Shown here piece after piece: positions 25,280 through 33,564 of a stretch of DNA of 38,778 bases. The translations under genes were made by a program, and so were the position numbers. The notes under the pieces are model-generated. The model had not been told where the DNA came from and ran no database searches. It was given only the letters and a program-made list of their open reading frames with translations. Origin of the DNA: Candidatus Omnitrophota bacterium (GTDB lineage Bacteria; Omnitrophota; Gorgyraeia; 2-01-FULL-45-10); the NCBI GenBank assembly GCA_903843285.1, contig CAIMPC010000022.1, forward strand, positions 1 through 38,778, written 5' to 3'. Numbering within the stretch: the stretch's first letter is position 1; every line of letters starts with the position of its first letter.

Positions 25280-25710
25280 TATAGCTCTTTCGTATTAATA
25301 TAATTCGATAGTATTGCCATAGCCTTTTCGTTATCGCTGGTCTGGATAATCATTTTTGATATAGCTCCCGGCGTATAAGATGAAGTAACGTATAGACATT
25401 TAATATCTATTCCGGCTTCTTTGAGACCGATAGCCACCACCTTGAGTTCACCGGGATTGTTTCCGAGGCCTACTATTAACACTTCAGATTCTTTGATAGA
25501 TTTGTACTTTTTCTCTTTAAGGTCGTTCATTATCGTGAGATTGGCATCCGTAACAAGTTTAAGCTCGGCCATATCTCCCGCTTCACGCCCAAAGACAGAG
25601 TCAATGTTAATACCCCGATTTGCAAGCAGTATCGAGATATCGGCAAGCAGTCCTATCTTATTCTTTGTAGTTATCGTTAACTCTTCACCGAGTGATACGC
25701 TTCTTATCAT
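25279..25710 (-). CDS. Stand-alone protein with two ACT domains (copy 2)
   Basis: 143 residues, two ACT domains (about 8-68 and 74-136), with TTKNKIGLLADISILLANRG and VLIVGLGNNPGELKVVAIGL. It is a paralogue of the protein at 14604-15014: both begin MIRSVSLG and share INI..V.G.EAG and NNEKA/DNEKA-type ends. It lies between cimA and valS, in a run that also holds aspartate kinase and homoserine dehydrogenase, both of which carry their own ACT domains. It may sense an amino acid of the aspartate or branched-chain family and act on a partner enzyme. No enzymatic residues are visible. Confidence 0.9.
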   Translation of the reverse strand: MIRSVSLGEELTITTKNKIGLLADISILLANRGINIDSVFGREAGDMAELKLVTDANLTIMNDLKEKKYKSIKESEVLIVGLGNNPGELKVVAIGLKEAGIDIKCLYVTSSYTPGAISKMIIQTSDNEKAMAILSNYINTKEL

Positions 25711-25741
25711 ACGGACCTCACAATATGTTATTGACGATGCC

Positions 25742-27310
25742 CTATTCTTTGGAATCCTTAAAGAGCTTATATTCTACAGAATCAACGAGCGCCTGCCATG
25801 AGGCGTCTATGATGTTTTCGGAAACACCCGTGGTCCACCAAGAATCCGCCTTATCCTGTGACTGAATGAGAACCCTGACTTTTGCGGCAGTCCCCTCCTT
25901 CTCATCCAGAACGCGGACCTTATAATCGGTAAGGTGCATCTCCCCGATCCTGGGATAGAATTTTTTCAGGGCTTTCCTGACGGCATTATCCAACGCATTA
26001 ACCGGACCATCCCCTAAAGATGCCGTATGTTCCAGTTCCTTACCCACCTTAAGCTTTACGGTCGCCTCGGACGACATCTTACCGCTCTTACGCTTCTCCA
26101 TGATGACCCTGAAGTCTTCCAGCTCGAAAAAATTCTTAAACCTATTCGTGACACGATTAATCAATAACTCCAGCGACGCCTCTGCCGACTCAAAGTGATA
26201 TCCCTGATGCTCTAATTCCTGAATCGTCTTTAATATCTTCCTGGACTTCTCCGCATCCTTACCCAGATCGAGATTCATCTCTTCGGCTTTCTTTAGAATT
26301 GTGGACTTACCCGAAAGCTCCGATATTAAAAGCCGCCTGCGGTTTCCGACCATTGATGGGTCTGTATGCTCATATGTCCTTGAATTCTTCAGGATCGCGT
26401 TTATGTGGACGCCGGCCTTATGCGCGAATGCGCTATTCCCGACAAAGGGTTGATTATCGACCAGCTTCATATTGCAGATCTCCGCAATAAATCTTGCCGC
26501 ATCGGTCAGCTCTCTTAATTGCATGTCCGACACACACTCTATGCCAAGCTTCAGCTTAAGATTTGCAATGATGGATACGAGGTTCGCGTTGCCGCACCTT
26601 TCGCCGTAGCCATTAATCGTCCCCTGCACCTGGACACATCCCGCCTGAATAGCGGCGATGGAATTTGCAACAGCCATATCGCAATCGTTATGTTCGTGTA
26701 TACCGAGCGGTGTGGAAATATGCGTCTTTACGTCCTCGACGATCTCAAATACCTGAGAAGTTATCGTCCCTCCGTTTGTATCGCAAAGGACTATCCTGTC
26801 CGCACCCGCTTTCGCCGCGGCCTTCAGGCATTTAATGGCGTAGTCCTTATTGTCCTTATACCCGTCGAAGAAGTGTTCGGCATCAAAAAAAACGCTCCGG
26901 GCCTTAGACTTCAAATATTTTACCGAATCTTCTATCATCGACAGATTCTCATCCAGGTCACACTTGAAGACCTCTTTGACGTGAAGATCCCAGGATTTTC
27001 CAAATATCGTTATGATGTCCGTGCCGGCTTCTAACAGGTTATTAAGAACCCGGTCTTTAGATGCCTTTGTCCCGGATCGTCTGGTACTGCCGAACGCTAC
27101 AAGTTTTGCCCTATTGAGTTTGAGCGACTTGGCCTTCTTAAAAAAATCCATATCTTTCGGATTTGCGCCCGGCCATCCTCCTTCGATATAATCGATTCCG
27201 AGCGAATCCAGCTTTTCACATATCTTTAGCTTATCAACTACGGAGAATGAGATGCCCTCAGACTGAGCTCCATCCCTTAAGGTCGTATCATAAAGTTCTA
27301 CCTTATTCAT
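25742..27310 (-). CDS. cimA: (R)-citramalate synthase
   Basis: 522 residues, the usual length of CimA rather than of 2-isopropylmalate synthase. It condenses pyruvate and acetyl-CoA to citramalate, the threonine-independent entry to isoleucine. Motifs: LYDTTLRDGAQSEGISFSV, DYIEGGWPGANPKD (the EGGWPG form is typical of CimA), HFFDGYKDN, LCDTNGGT, GIHEHNDCDMAVANS and GTINGYGERCGNANL. The LeuA-type regulatory C-terminal domain (about 395-522) is present, so feedback control by isoleucine or a similar ligand is likely. The start overlaps the aspartate kinase stop by 4 nt. Confidence 0.96.
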   Translation of the reverse strand: MNKVELYDTTLRDGAQSEGISFSVVDKLKICEKLDSLGIDYIEGGWPGANPKDMDFFKKAKSLKLNRAKLVAFGSTRRSGTKASKDRVLNNLLEAGTDIITIFGKSWDLHVKEVFKCDLDENLSMIEDSVKYLKSKARSVFFDAEHFFDGYKDNKDYAIKCLKAAAKAGADRIVLCDTNGGTITSQVFEIVEDVKTHISTPLGIHEHNDCDMAVANSIAAIQAGCVQVQGTINGYGERCGNANLVSIIANLKLKLGIECVSDMQLRELTDAARFIAEICNMKLVDNQPFVGNSAFAHKAGVHINAILKNSRTYEHTDPSMVGNRRRLLISELSGKSTILKKAEEMNLDLGKDAEKSRKILKTIQELEHQGYHFESAEASLELLINRVTNRFKNFFELEDFRVIMEKRKSGKMSSEATVKLKVGKELEHTASLGDGPVNALDNAVRKALKKFYPRIGEMHLTDYKVRVLDEKEGTAAKVRVLIQSQDKADSWWTTGVSENIIDASWQALVDSVEYKLFKDSKE

Positions 27311-28545
27311 GCCCGAGTTTTCCTTTTCTTACCTAAGCCAAATTTGGAATGAATAGCCCTTACCGCGTCAGGGCCACATCTCTTATTGACTACGCACGAG
27401 ATCTTAATCTCACTGGTAGATATCATTTCGATATTAATGCCGCTTTCGGCCAGGGCCTCAAACATATTTGCCGCGATACCGGAATGGCTCCTCATTCCGA
27501 TACCCACGATAGAGACCTTAGCGATGTCCTTATCGAATGTTATATCACCGGCCCCGACCTTCTTTGATATATCTTTCGCGGCCTTGATAGTCCTGGCCAG
27601 ATCGCCGGATGGTACTGTGAATGAAACGTCGGTCGCTCCGGTGCGTGATACGTTCTGTACGATCATATCGACATTTATGTCCTCTTTTGCGATACCTCTG
27701 AATATCTTAGCGGCTATCCCCGGTTTATCCGGCACATCACAAATGGTGACCTTTGCCTCGTCTTTATTTATTGCGACACCGGAAACGACTGTATCTTCCA
27801 TCGAGCTTACCTCCTTGGAAATTATTGTGCCCTGCTTCTTTGAAAAACTTGATCGCACATGTATAGGAACGCCGAATTTCATAGCAAACTCTATCGAGCG
27901 CGGCTGGAGCACCTGAGCGCCGAGAGAGGCCAATTCAAACATCTCTTCATAGCTTATTCTATCGATCTTTCTGGCATCTTTGACTATTCTGGGATCAGCC
28001 GTAAATACGCCTTCGACATCCGTGTTCATTTCGCAGGCTTTAGCATTCAACACCTTAGCCAGTGCTACGGCGGTCAGATTAGATCCGCCGCGGCCAAGCG
28101 TAGTGATATCATGATCTAAGTTTGCGCCCTGGAATCCTGCAACTATCACTATCTTATCATTATTCAACGCATCTTCAATGCGTTTTGCGTTTATGTCTAT
28201 TATGCGGGCCTTGGTGAACGAATTATCGGTAATTATCCCCACCTGGGCACCGGTAAAGGAGATGGCGTCTTCGCCGAGTGAATGTATCGCCATGGCAAGG
28301 AGCGCGCATGATACCTGCTCGCCTGTCGAAACTAACATGTCCAGTTCTCGTTCGGCGGGGTTATCGGTGATCTGACGCGCAAGAGATATTAAATTATCTG
28401 TAGTATCCCCCAGCGCGGAAACAACCACCACGACATCGTTTCCCTCCCGCCTGGAGCTGACAACCCTCTGGGCCACTCTCTGGATTTTTTCCACATCGGC
28501 TACGCTCGACCCGCCATACTTCTGTATAACTACATCTCTCTTCAT
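27307..28545 (-). CDS. lysC: Aspartate kinase
   Basis: 412 residues, the length of single-chain aspartate kinases with two C-terminal ACT domains. It phosphorylates L-aspartate, the first step to threonine, lysine, methionine and, through threonine, isoleucine. Motifs: VIQKYGGSSVADVEKI (the common form is KFGGTS), VVVVSALGDTTDNL, TLGRGGSNLTAVALA, CEMNTDVEGVFTADPRIV and ASLGAQVLQPRSIEFA. ACT domains at about 265-330 and 345-405 indicate feedback inhibition. It lies between the apgM-like gene and cimA, with a 4-bp overlap to cimA. The symbol marks the function, not a specific isozyme. Confidence 0.96.
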   Translation of the reverse strand: MKRDVVIQKYGGSSVADVEKIQRVAQRVVSSRREGNDVVVVVSALGDTTDNLISLARQITDNPAERELDMLVSTGEQVSCALLAMAIHSLGEDAISFTGAQVGIITDNSFTKARIIDINAKRIEDALNNDKIVIVAGFQGANLDHDITTLGRGGSNLTAVALAKVLNAKACEMNTDVEGVFTADPRIVKDARKIDRISYEEMFELASLGAQVLQPRSIEFAMKFGVPIHVRSSFSKKQGTIISKEVSSMEDTVVSGVAINKDEAKVTICDVPDKPGIAAKIFRGIAKEDINVDMIVQNVSRTGATDVSFTVPSGDLARTIKAAKDISKKVGAGDITFDKDIAKVSIVGIGMRSHSGIAANMFEALAESGINIEMISTSEIKISCVVNKRCGPDAVRAIHSKFGLGKKRKTRA

Positions 28546-28558
28546 ATCCGCAGCTTTC

Positions 28559-29764
28559 TCATCTCTTCATTAATGCTTCGGCGAGCTTTGCGCCGGATTT
28601 AAACAATACGTCTGCGGCCTTCGCATTAGCCTCGTTGTAGGCATCGAAACCGTTATGGCTGACGCCTTTACCGGCCATCACAAACGGTGCCGGGTCCGAG
28701 ACGTGAGTCTTAATCGCAACAGGCGTGGCATGATCGGCCAATACCATTAATCTGTAGTCACCCACCCCCTGGAGATATTTCCACACACTCCCGACAACAA
28801 ATTTATCGAAATTCTCGATAGCCTTTATCTTTTCTCTGACTTCACCGTTATGACCGGCCTCATCGGGCGCCTCTACATGGACGAATACGAAATCTTTATT
28901 TCTTAAGCACTCTACCGCGTACTCGCCCTTACCCTGATAGTTTGTGTCGTAATAACCAGTAGCACCCGGCACGCTCACTACCTCGAGACCGACAAGCTTG
29001 CCTATCCCGTTAACGAGATCTACGGCCGAAATGACCGCGCCTTCTATTCCGAATAACCCCTTAAAGCTCGGCATGTTTGGATTTGTGCCCTGACCCCATA
29101 ACCAGATCATGTTTGCAGGATTCTCCTTGAGATCGATACGCACCTTATTGATCTCCTGAGCGACTAATATACGCCTCGATTCTTCCATGAGCCTTATTAA
29201 GGTATCAGCGCCTTTACCGCTCGGCAGATGCTTCGAAATCGATCCGCCGCTTATATCATGCGGCGGAGTGCATGCTGTTCGCATCAAATCTTTAATCTCA
29301 TCCGCCGACCTTGTCTTAAAAACAACCAGATTTCGATAACTTTTTCCATGATAAAATTTAACCTTATCGGAACCAAGCTCTTTATCTAAAAGTTCCATCA
29401 ATATCTTCGACTCACGCTCAGATATATGTCCGGCGCTATAATCAGCAAGAATATCGTTATTTGCGGTAATAAGATTGCACCTGAACGCTATCTCATCCTC
29501 CGCGAGCTCAATTCCTATGTTCGCAGCCTCCAGAGGGCCTCTGCCGGTATAGTATATTTTAGGGTCATACCCCATTATCGAAAGATTCGCTATGTCGCTG
29601 GCGGGCTTCATACCGGTCGGCACCGTCTTAACCAACCCTATCGTACCATGTTTAACGATATCGTTCATATTTGGTATCTTGGCAATATCCAGAGGAGTCT
29701 TATTTCCAAAGTCCGCTATCGGATAATCGCTCATCCCATCGCCGACTAATATCGCATACTTCAT
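28559..29764 (-). CDS. apgM: Cofactor-independent phosphoglycerate mutase-like protein (ApgM family)
   Basis: 401 residues, the length of archaeal-type ApgM (alkaline-phosphatase superfamily). The N-terminus has VGDGMSDYP, with a metal Asp, and KPASDIANLSIMGYDP with the phosphorylated Ser (about 56). Other metal ligands lie in VHVEAPDEAGHNG and LADHATPV. Known family fact: members of this COG often lie in threonine gene clusters lacking thrB and have been proposed as functional analogues of homoserine kinase. Here it lies between thrC and lysC, with no thrB in the window, so homoserine phosphorylation is a real alternative to 3-PG/2-PG exchange. I cannot decide from sequence alone. Confidence 0.93.
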   Translation of the reverse strand: MKYAILVGDGMSDYPIADFGNKTPLDIAKIPNMNDIVKHGTIGLVKTVPTGMKPASDIANLSIMGYDPKIYYTGRGPLEAANIGIELAEDEIAFRCNLITANNDILADYSAGHISERESKILMELLDKELGSDKVKFYHGKSYRNLVVFKTRSADEIKDLMRTACTPPHDISGGSISKHLPSGKGADTLIRLMEESRRILVAQEINKVRIDLKENPANMIWLWGQGTNPNMPSFKGLFGIEGAVISAVDLVNGIGKLVGLEVVSVPGATGYYDTNYQGKGEYAVECLRNKDFVFVHVEAPDEAGHNGEVREKIKAIENFDKFVVGSVWKYLQGVGDYRLMVLADHATPVAIKTHVSDPAPFVMAGKGVSHNGFDAYNEANAKAADVLFKSGAKLAEALMKR

Positions 29765-29780
29765 TGGCTATTCCTCATCA

Positions 29781-30839
29781 TCACAGCCCGATCTCCTTCA
29801 TTATCAATTCCATCTTCGGCTCAAGCACTGTTGGCTTTGGAACATTTGATATAGCGATATCGGGATCTTTAAGACCGTGTCCGGTTAAGACGCAAACGAT
29901 CTTAACCTTCAATCCATTAAAATATCCCTTCTTAGCAATCTTTAAAATACCGGCTACGCTTGCCGCGCTTGCAGGTTCTACGAAAACACCTTCTTTCACA
30001 GCCAGTAACTTGTAAGCAGATAGTATCTCATCATCGGAGACCATATCTATTAATCCGCCGGATTCATCACGGGCAGATTCAGCCGATTTCCAACTCGCGG
30101 GATTACCTATCTTTATCGCGGTCGCTATGGTGTGAGGATCTTTAACGGGTCGTCCCAGCACTATAGGCGCAGCCCCTTCGGCCTGAAAACCGAGCATTTT
30201 CGGTAATCTCAAACTCTTCCCGGCGGCCTTGTACTCCTTATAACCCTTCCAGTAAGCCGTAATATTACCGGCATTACCTACGGGAATCGCATGAAAATCA
30301 GGCGCATCCCCGAGAGAATCGCAAATTTCAAAAGCCCCTGTCTTTTGTCCCTCAATCCTGTATGGGTTTATCGAATTCACTAAAGTAATAGCATGTTTTT
30401 CGGATATCTTCTTTACAAGCTCCAGCGCCTCATCAAAGTTTCCTTTTATAGCCAGGACTTTTGCCCCATGTATGAGGGCCTGCGATAGCTTACCGAGGGC
30501 TATATTACCGTGAGGGATAAGCACAATGCATTTAATCCCGGCTCGAGCGGCATAGCACGCAGCAGATGCCGAAGTATTTCCGGTCGACGCGCATATAACA
30601 GCCTTTGCGCCTTCTTCCACAGCGCGCGATATGGCCATGGTCATGCCACGATCCTTAAACGATCCGCTGGGATTCAACCCCTCATATTTAAGATATACGG
30701 TCGCATCTTCACCGATAAGACCGGAGACAGCGGGAGCATATATAAGAGGAGTGTTACCCTCATTTAAACTTATTACAGGGGTAGCATCTGTGACGGGGAG
30801 GTACTTTCTGTACTTCTCTATGAGTCCATTATATAACAC
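29781..30839 (-). CDS. thrC: Threonine synthase
   Basis: 352 residues, the short form of threonine synthase. It converts O-phosphohomoserine to threonine with pyridoxal phosphate. The PLP Lys is Lys62 in [18 protein letters not shown]; the phosphate/PLP-binding loop [18 protein letters not shown] follows, with [13 protein letters not shown] and [12 protein letters not shown] further on. [10 protein letters not shown] marks the start of the fold. It begins at the end of hom (1-nt overlap) and is followed by the apgM-like gene 16 bp later. Its substrate needs a homoserine kinase activity, for which the only candidate nearby is that apgM-like gene. Confidence 0.97.
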   Translation of the reverse strand: MLYNGLIEKYRKYLPVTDATPVISLNEGNTPLIYAPAVSGLIGEDATVYLKYEGLNPSGSFKDRGMTMAISRAVEEGAKAVICASTGNTSASAACYAARAGIKCIVLIPHGNIALGKLSQALIHGAKVLAIKGNFDEALELVKKISEKHAITLVNSINPYRIEGQKTGAFEICDSLGDAPDFHAIPVGNAGNITAYWKGYKEYKAAGKSLRLPKMLGFQAEGAAPIVLGRPVKDPHTIATAIKIGNPASWKSAESARDESGGLIDMVSDDEILSAYKLLAVKEGVFVEPASAASVAGILKIAKKGYFNGLKVKIVCVLTGHGLKDPDIAISNVPKPTVLEPKMELIMKEIGL

Positions 30840-32143
30840 TAGTTCTCCACCCTTATTCGGACAATATTTTTATTAACTATTTTCATATCGTTTATTTCGC
30901 GGAGTGCTCTCGACATATCTTTCTCGAAAGACTCATGAGTCATCATCACTATTGGTACCAGCCCACCTATGCGCCCTTCCTTCTGGTTAACGCTCGATAT
31001 GCTGATATCATACTTCGCGAGCACCCCCGAAACCTTCGCAAGCACACCGGGTTTGTCGGGAGTTAAGAATTTTATATAATATCTGGTCCTGACCTCGTCC
31101 ATCTTTTTTATGCCGGGCGCGCTTTTAGCAATATTCAGCCGTTGACCTGCGGGTTTATTCCCCCCACAGCACGACACATCGACATTCTTCGCAATAGAAA
31201 TAATGTCGCTTATGACTGCACTCGAAGTAGGCAGCGCTCCCGCGCCCTGACCATAGAATAAATTTTCGCCTACCATATCACCTTTAACGAATATGGCGTT
31301 ATACACACCGTTAACATCTGCCAACAGATGTGTCTTAGGAATTAGCGTGGGATGCACGCGTAGCTCTATCTCACTACCCGACCTCTTCGCTATTGCGAGG
31401 AGCTTAATTGCGTAACCCATATCCCGCGCGTATTCGATATCCTCGCGGCTTATGCCGGATATGCCCTCCGTGTAAATATCGGTACTCTTAGCGGCTATAC
31501 CAAATCCTAATAACGCCAGTACTGAGAGCTTGTGCGCAGAATCCCCGCCGCTGATATCGAGGTATGGGTCTCTTTCGGCATAACCTTTCGCTTGCGCATC
31601 GGCGAGCGCCTCATCAAATGAAATATTTTTCTCGACCATCTCAGAAAGTATAAAATTACTCGTGCCGTTAATAATGCCGTAAATGAGATCGAAGCTATCG
31701 GCTATAAATCCTTCCTTCATCGCCCTTATTATCGGGATCCCGCCGCCCACGCTCGCCTCGAAACCTACCGATAGGCCCACCTCACCGGCCAGCGCGAATA
31801 TATCCCGGCCGAAATTAGATAACAGCGCCTTATTGGCAGTTACTACACTCTTGCCGTTACGCAGGCTCTCCATTACGATGTCTTTCGCCGGACTTATTCC
31901 TCCTACGAGCTCGACGACTATGTCGACCTTCGGGTCATAAATAACTTTGGCAATAGAGGTCGTCAGGATCTTCTTATTGACCTTAACCGGTCTCTTCGAT
32001 TTAATATCTTTATCGCATATCCATAAGATATTAACATCGATACCGCTCTTTTCACGTAAATACGAGCGCTTGGACTGAAGAGCCTTAACCACTCCGGCGC
32101 CAATAGTCCCAAATCCGATTATCCCAACATTTATCGTCTTCAT
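30839..32143 (-). CDS. hom: Homoserine dehydrogenase
   Basis: 434 residues. It reduces aspartate semialdehyde to homoserine. The NAD(P)-binding start is [18 protein letters not shown]; then [57 protein letters not shown] and the catalytic-domain stretch [21 protein letters not shown]-terminal ACT domain (about 355-434: [20 protein letters not shown]) indicates feedback control, probably by threonine. It is the first protein gene after tRNA-Pro, with 53 bp between them and no convincing promoter in that gap. The Shine-Dalgarno is weak (AAAGCGA). Confidence 0.97.
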   Translation of the reverse strand: MKTINVGIIGFGTIGAGVVKALQSKRSYLREKSGIDVNILWICDKDIKSKRPVKVNKKILTTSIAKVIYDPKVDIVVELVGGISPAKDIVMESLRNGKSVVTANKALLSNFGRDIFALAGEVGLSVGFEASVGGGIPIIRAMKEGFIADSFDLIYGIINGTSNFILSEMVEKNISFDEALADAQAKGYAERDPYLDISGGDSAHKLSVLALLGFGIAAKSTDIYTEGISGISREDIEYARDMGYAIKLLAIAKRSGSEIELRVHPTLIPKTHLLADVNGVYNAIFVKGDMVGENLFYGQGAGALPTSSAVISDIISIAKNVDVSCCGGNKPAGQRLNIAKSAPGIKKMDEVRTRYYIKFLTPDKPGVLAKVSGVLAKYDISISSVNQKEGRIGGLVPIVMMTHESFEKDMSRALREINDMKIVNKNIVRIRVEN

Positions 32144-32196
32144 ATTATTCGCTTTCGGATTATTTCTAAACTACTGACAAACAACTCTTAACCAAA

Positions 32197-32274
32197 TGGT
32201 CGGGGGGACGAGATTTGAACTCGCGACCCCTTGCACCCCAAGCAAGTGCTCTAGCCGGGCTGAGCCACCCCCCG
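32197..32274 (-). tRNA. tRNA-Pro (anticodon GGG), CCA encoded
   Basis: A full cloverleaf on the minus strand. The acceptor strand CGGGGGG pairs with CCCCCCG, followed by discriminator A and an encoded CCA (plus 32197-32199). The D arm has GGCTC...GAGC, the anticodon stem is CTTGC/GCAAG around loop TTGGGGT, so the anticodon is GGG (plus 32237-32239), and the T arm is GCGAG-TTCAAAT-CTCGT. It reads Pro codons CCC/CCU. It lies 53 bp upstream of hom. Confidence 0.96.
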
Positions 32275-32298
32275 AAAAATTTATACACGTCATTCTTA

Positions 32299-32341
32299 GG
32301 CCCAAAATGGGCCGTCTCCGACCCTGACGGGTCGTAGGCCC
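32299..32341 (-). other. Alternative hairpins in the leader before tRNA-Pro
   Basis: The tRNA transcript would begin with about 110 nt of leader. In it, the segment GGCCC (minus strand; plus 32309-32313) can pair upstream with GGGCC (plus 32337-32341), enclosing a GACCC/GGGTC hairpin (plus 32320-32333). It can instead pair downstream with TGGGCC (plus 32299-32304) in a 6-bp hairpin. The two are mutually exclusive. It may guide tRNA processing or be incidental in a GC-rich stretch. Confidence 0.35.
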
Positions 32342-32387
32342 GCAGGGAAGAATCTAATCTGTACGCTTGCAACTTTAATGGCGTGTT

Positions 32388-32417
32388 ATTATATCAAATA
32401 TAACGTTTTTTAAGCAA
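32388..32417 (-). promoter_or_regulatory. Promoter of tRNA-Pro (and possibly of the hom operon)
   Basis: Minus-strand TTGCTT (plus 32412-32417), an 18-bp spacer and TATAAT (plus 32388-32393). It lies just past the gpsA terminator. As I see no promoter between the tRNA and hom, it may serve the long biosynthetic run too. Confidence 0.6.
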
Positions 32418-32449
32418 TAAAAAAGAGGCTCCGAACCAAACGAGCCTCT
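32417..32449 (-). terminator. Intrinsic terminator of gpsA
   Basis: An 8-bp perfect stem, AGAGGCTC (32424-32431) and GAGCCTCT (32442-32449), with a 10-nt loop, followed on the minus strand by a run of T (plus 32418-32423). It ends 34 nt past the gpsA stop codon and is the only textbook terminator I found in the window. Confidence 0.88.
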
Positions 32450-32482
32450 ATCGCATGAACTGCTCCTACTGATAAATACCTG

Positions 32483-33490
32483 TCACTTTCGCCCTTCAAT
32501 TTTTGGGGCCCGGGTCATCAGATCGTGCACTGCGCTATGGGGATCTTTATTTTCATAAAGCACTTTATAAATTTCACTCGTTATCGGCATCTCGACATTA
32601 TATTTCTTAGCGAGATTAAATGCAGACTTTGCCGTAACTACACCCTCGACCACCATATCGGTTTCATTAAGCAGATCCTTAAGTTTCTTCCCTTTACCTA
32701 TCTCCTCGCCCAGCCACCTGTTTCTGGAATACTGACTTATGCATGTCGTCGTAAGATCACCCAACCCGCTCAACCCATAAAAAGTCTCCGTCTTTCCGCC
32801 CATAGCGACCCCGAGACGAACCATCTCGACGAGGCCTCTGGTTAATAGCGCCGCTTTCGCGTTCGTTCCGAACCCGAGGGCATCTACGGCGCCCGCGGCG
32901 ATCGCAATGATATTCTTTAACGACCCTCCCATCTCTACACCGACAACATCGTCTGTCGCGTATATCCTGAAACGATCTGTCATGAATATTCTCTGCACCT
33001 CACACGCCAGGGAGATGTCTTCAGACGCGGCCACAGCCGTGCTGGGAGAACCGTTCGCTACTTCCAAAGCTATCGTCGGACCTGACAGGACCGATAGGCT
33101 CAGCTTCCCGAGCACCTCATGGATAACTTCGGACATGCGCTTAAGAGTGCTATTCTCTATACCTTTAGTAACGCTTACGAATAATTTATCCGAAAGGTCT
33201 TCCATCTTAAGCATGTTCAGGACACCTCTCATGTATTGAGATGGGACAGCTAATACCACAAGCTCACTACCCCTGAGAGCATCGCTCATCACTGAAGTGA
33301 ATTTTACATTATCCGGGATCTTAACGCCTGGAAGGAATTTAATATTATCTCGGGTGATTTTTAACGTCTCAATATATTCAGGAAACGCGCCCCAGATAGT
33401 GACATTGTAATGCTTTTTAGCGACCAGCACGGCGAGCGTCGTTCCCCATCCGCCATCACCGATAACGCAGATGTTCTTAATATTTTTCAT
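32483..33490 (-). CDS. gpsA: Glycerol-3-phosphate dehydrogenase [NAD(P)+]
   Basis: 335 residues, the standard GpsA length. It reduces dihydroxyacetone phosphate to sn-glycerol-3-phosphate for phospholipid synthesis. The Rossmann start is CVIGDGGWGTTLAVLVAKK; other motifs are VTIWGAFPEYIETL, LVVLAVPSQYMRGVL, VSVTKGIE with the catalytic-type Lys, VLSGPTIALEVANGSPSTAV, GVEMGGSLKNIIAIAAGAVD, GLSGLGDLTTTCIS and SRNRWLGEEIGKG. The gene has its own promoter, placed so that the mRNA would be leaderless, and its own terminator, so it is a single-gene unit. Confidence 0.97.
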   Translation of the reverse strand: MKNIKNICVIGDGGWGTTLAVLVAKKHYNVTIWGAFPEYIETLKITRDNIKFLPGVKIPDNVKFTSVMSDALRGSELVVLAVPSQYMRGVLNMLKMEDLSDKLFVSVTKGIENSTLKRMSEVIHEVLGKLSLSVLSGPTIALEVANGSPSTAVAASEDISLACEVQRIFMTDRFRIYATDDVVGVEMGGSLKNIIAIAAGAVDALGFGTNAKAALLTRGLVEMVRLGVAMGGKTETFYGLSGLGDLTTTCISQYSRNRWLGEEIGKGKKLKDLLNETDMVVEGVVTAKSAFNLAKKYNVEMPITSEIYKVLYENKDPHSAVHDLMTRAPKIEGRK

Positions 33491-33495
33491 AGCTT

Positions 33496-33525
33496 CTTAT
33501 ATCATGCCATGTTCTGAAATGTCAA
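33496..33525 (-). promoter_or_regulatory. gpsA promoter, predicted leaderless transcript
   Basis: Minus-strand TTGACA (plus 33520-33525), an 18-bp spacer with TG just upstream of TATAAG (plus 33496-33501). Only 5 nt separate the -10 box from the gpsA ATG (33490), so transcription should start at or next to the start codon. Confidence 0.65.
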
Positions 33526-33564
33526 CAAAATAGGGCAAAAATACAGTGACTGCCCCAAACGTTG

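Noticed and set aside
32166..32372. 68-codon minus-strand frame over tRNA-Pro
   Set aside because: Covers the tRNA and its leader; clearly a non-coding region.
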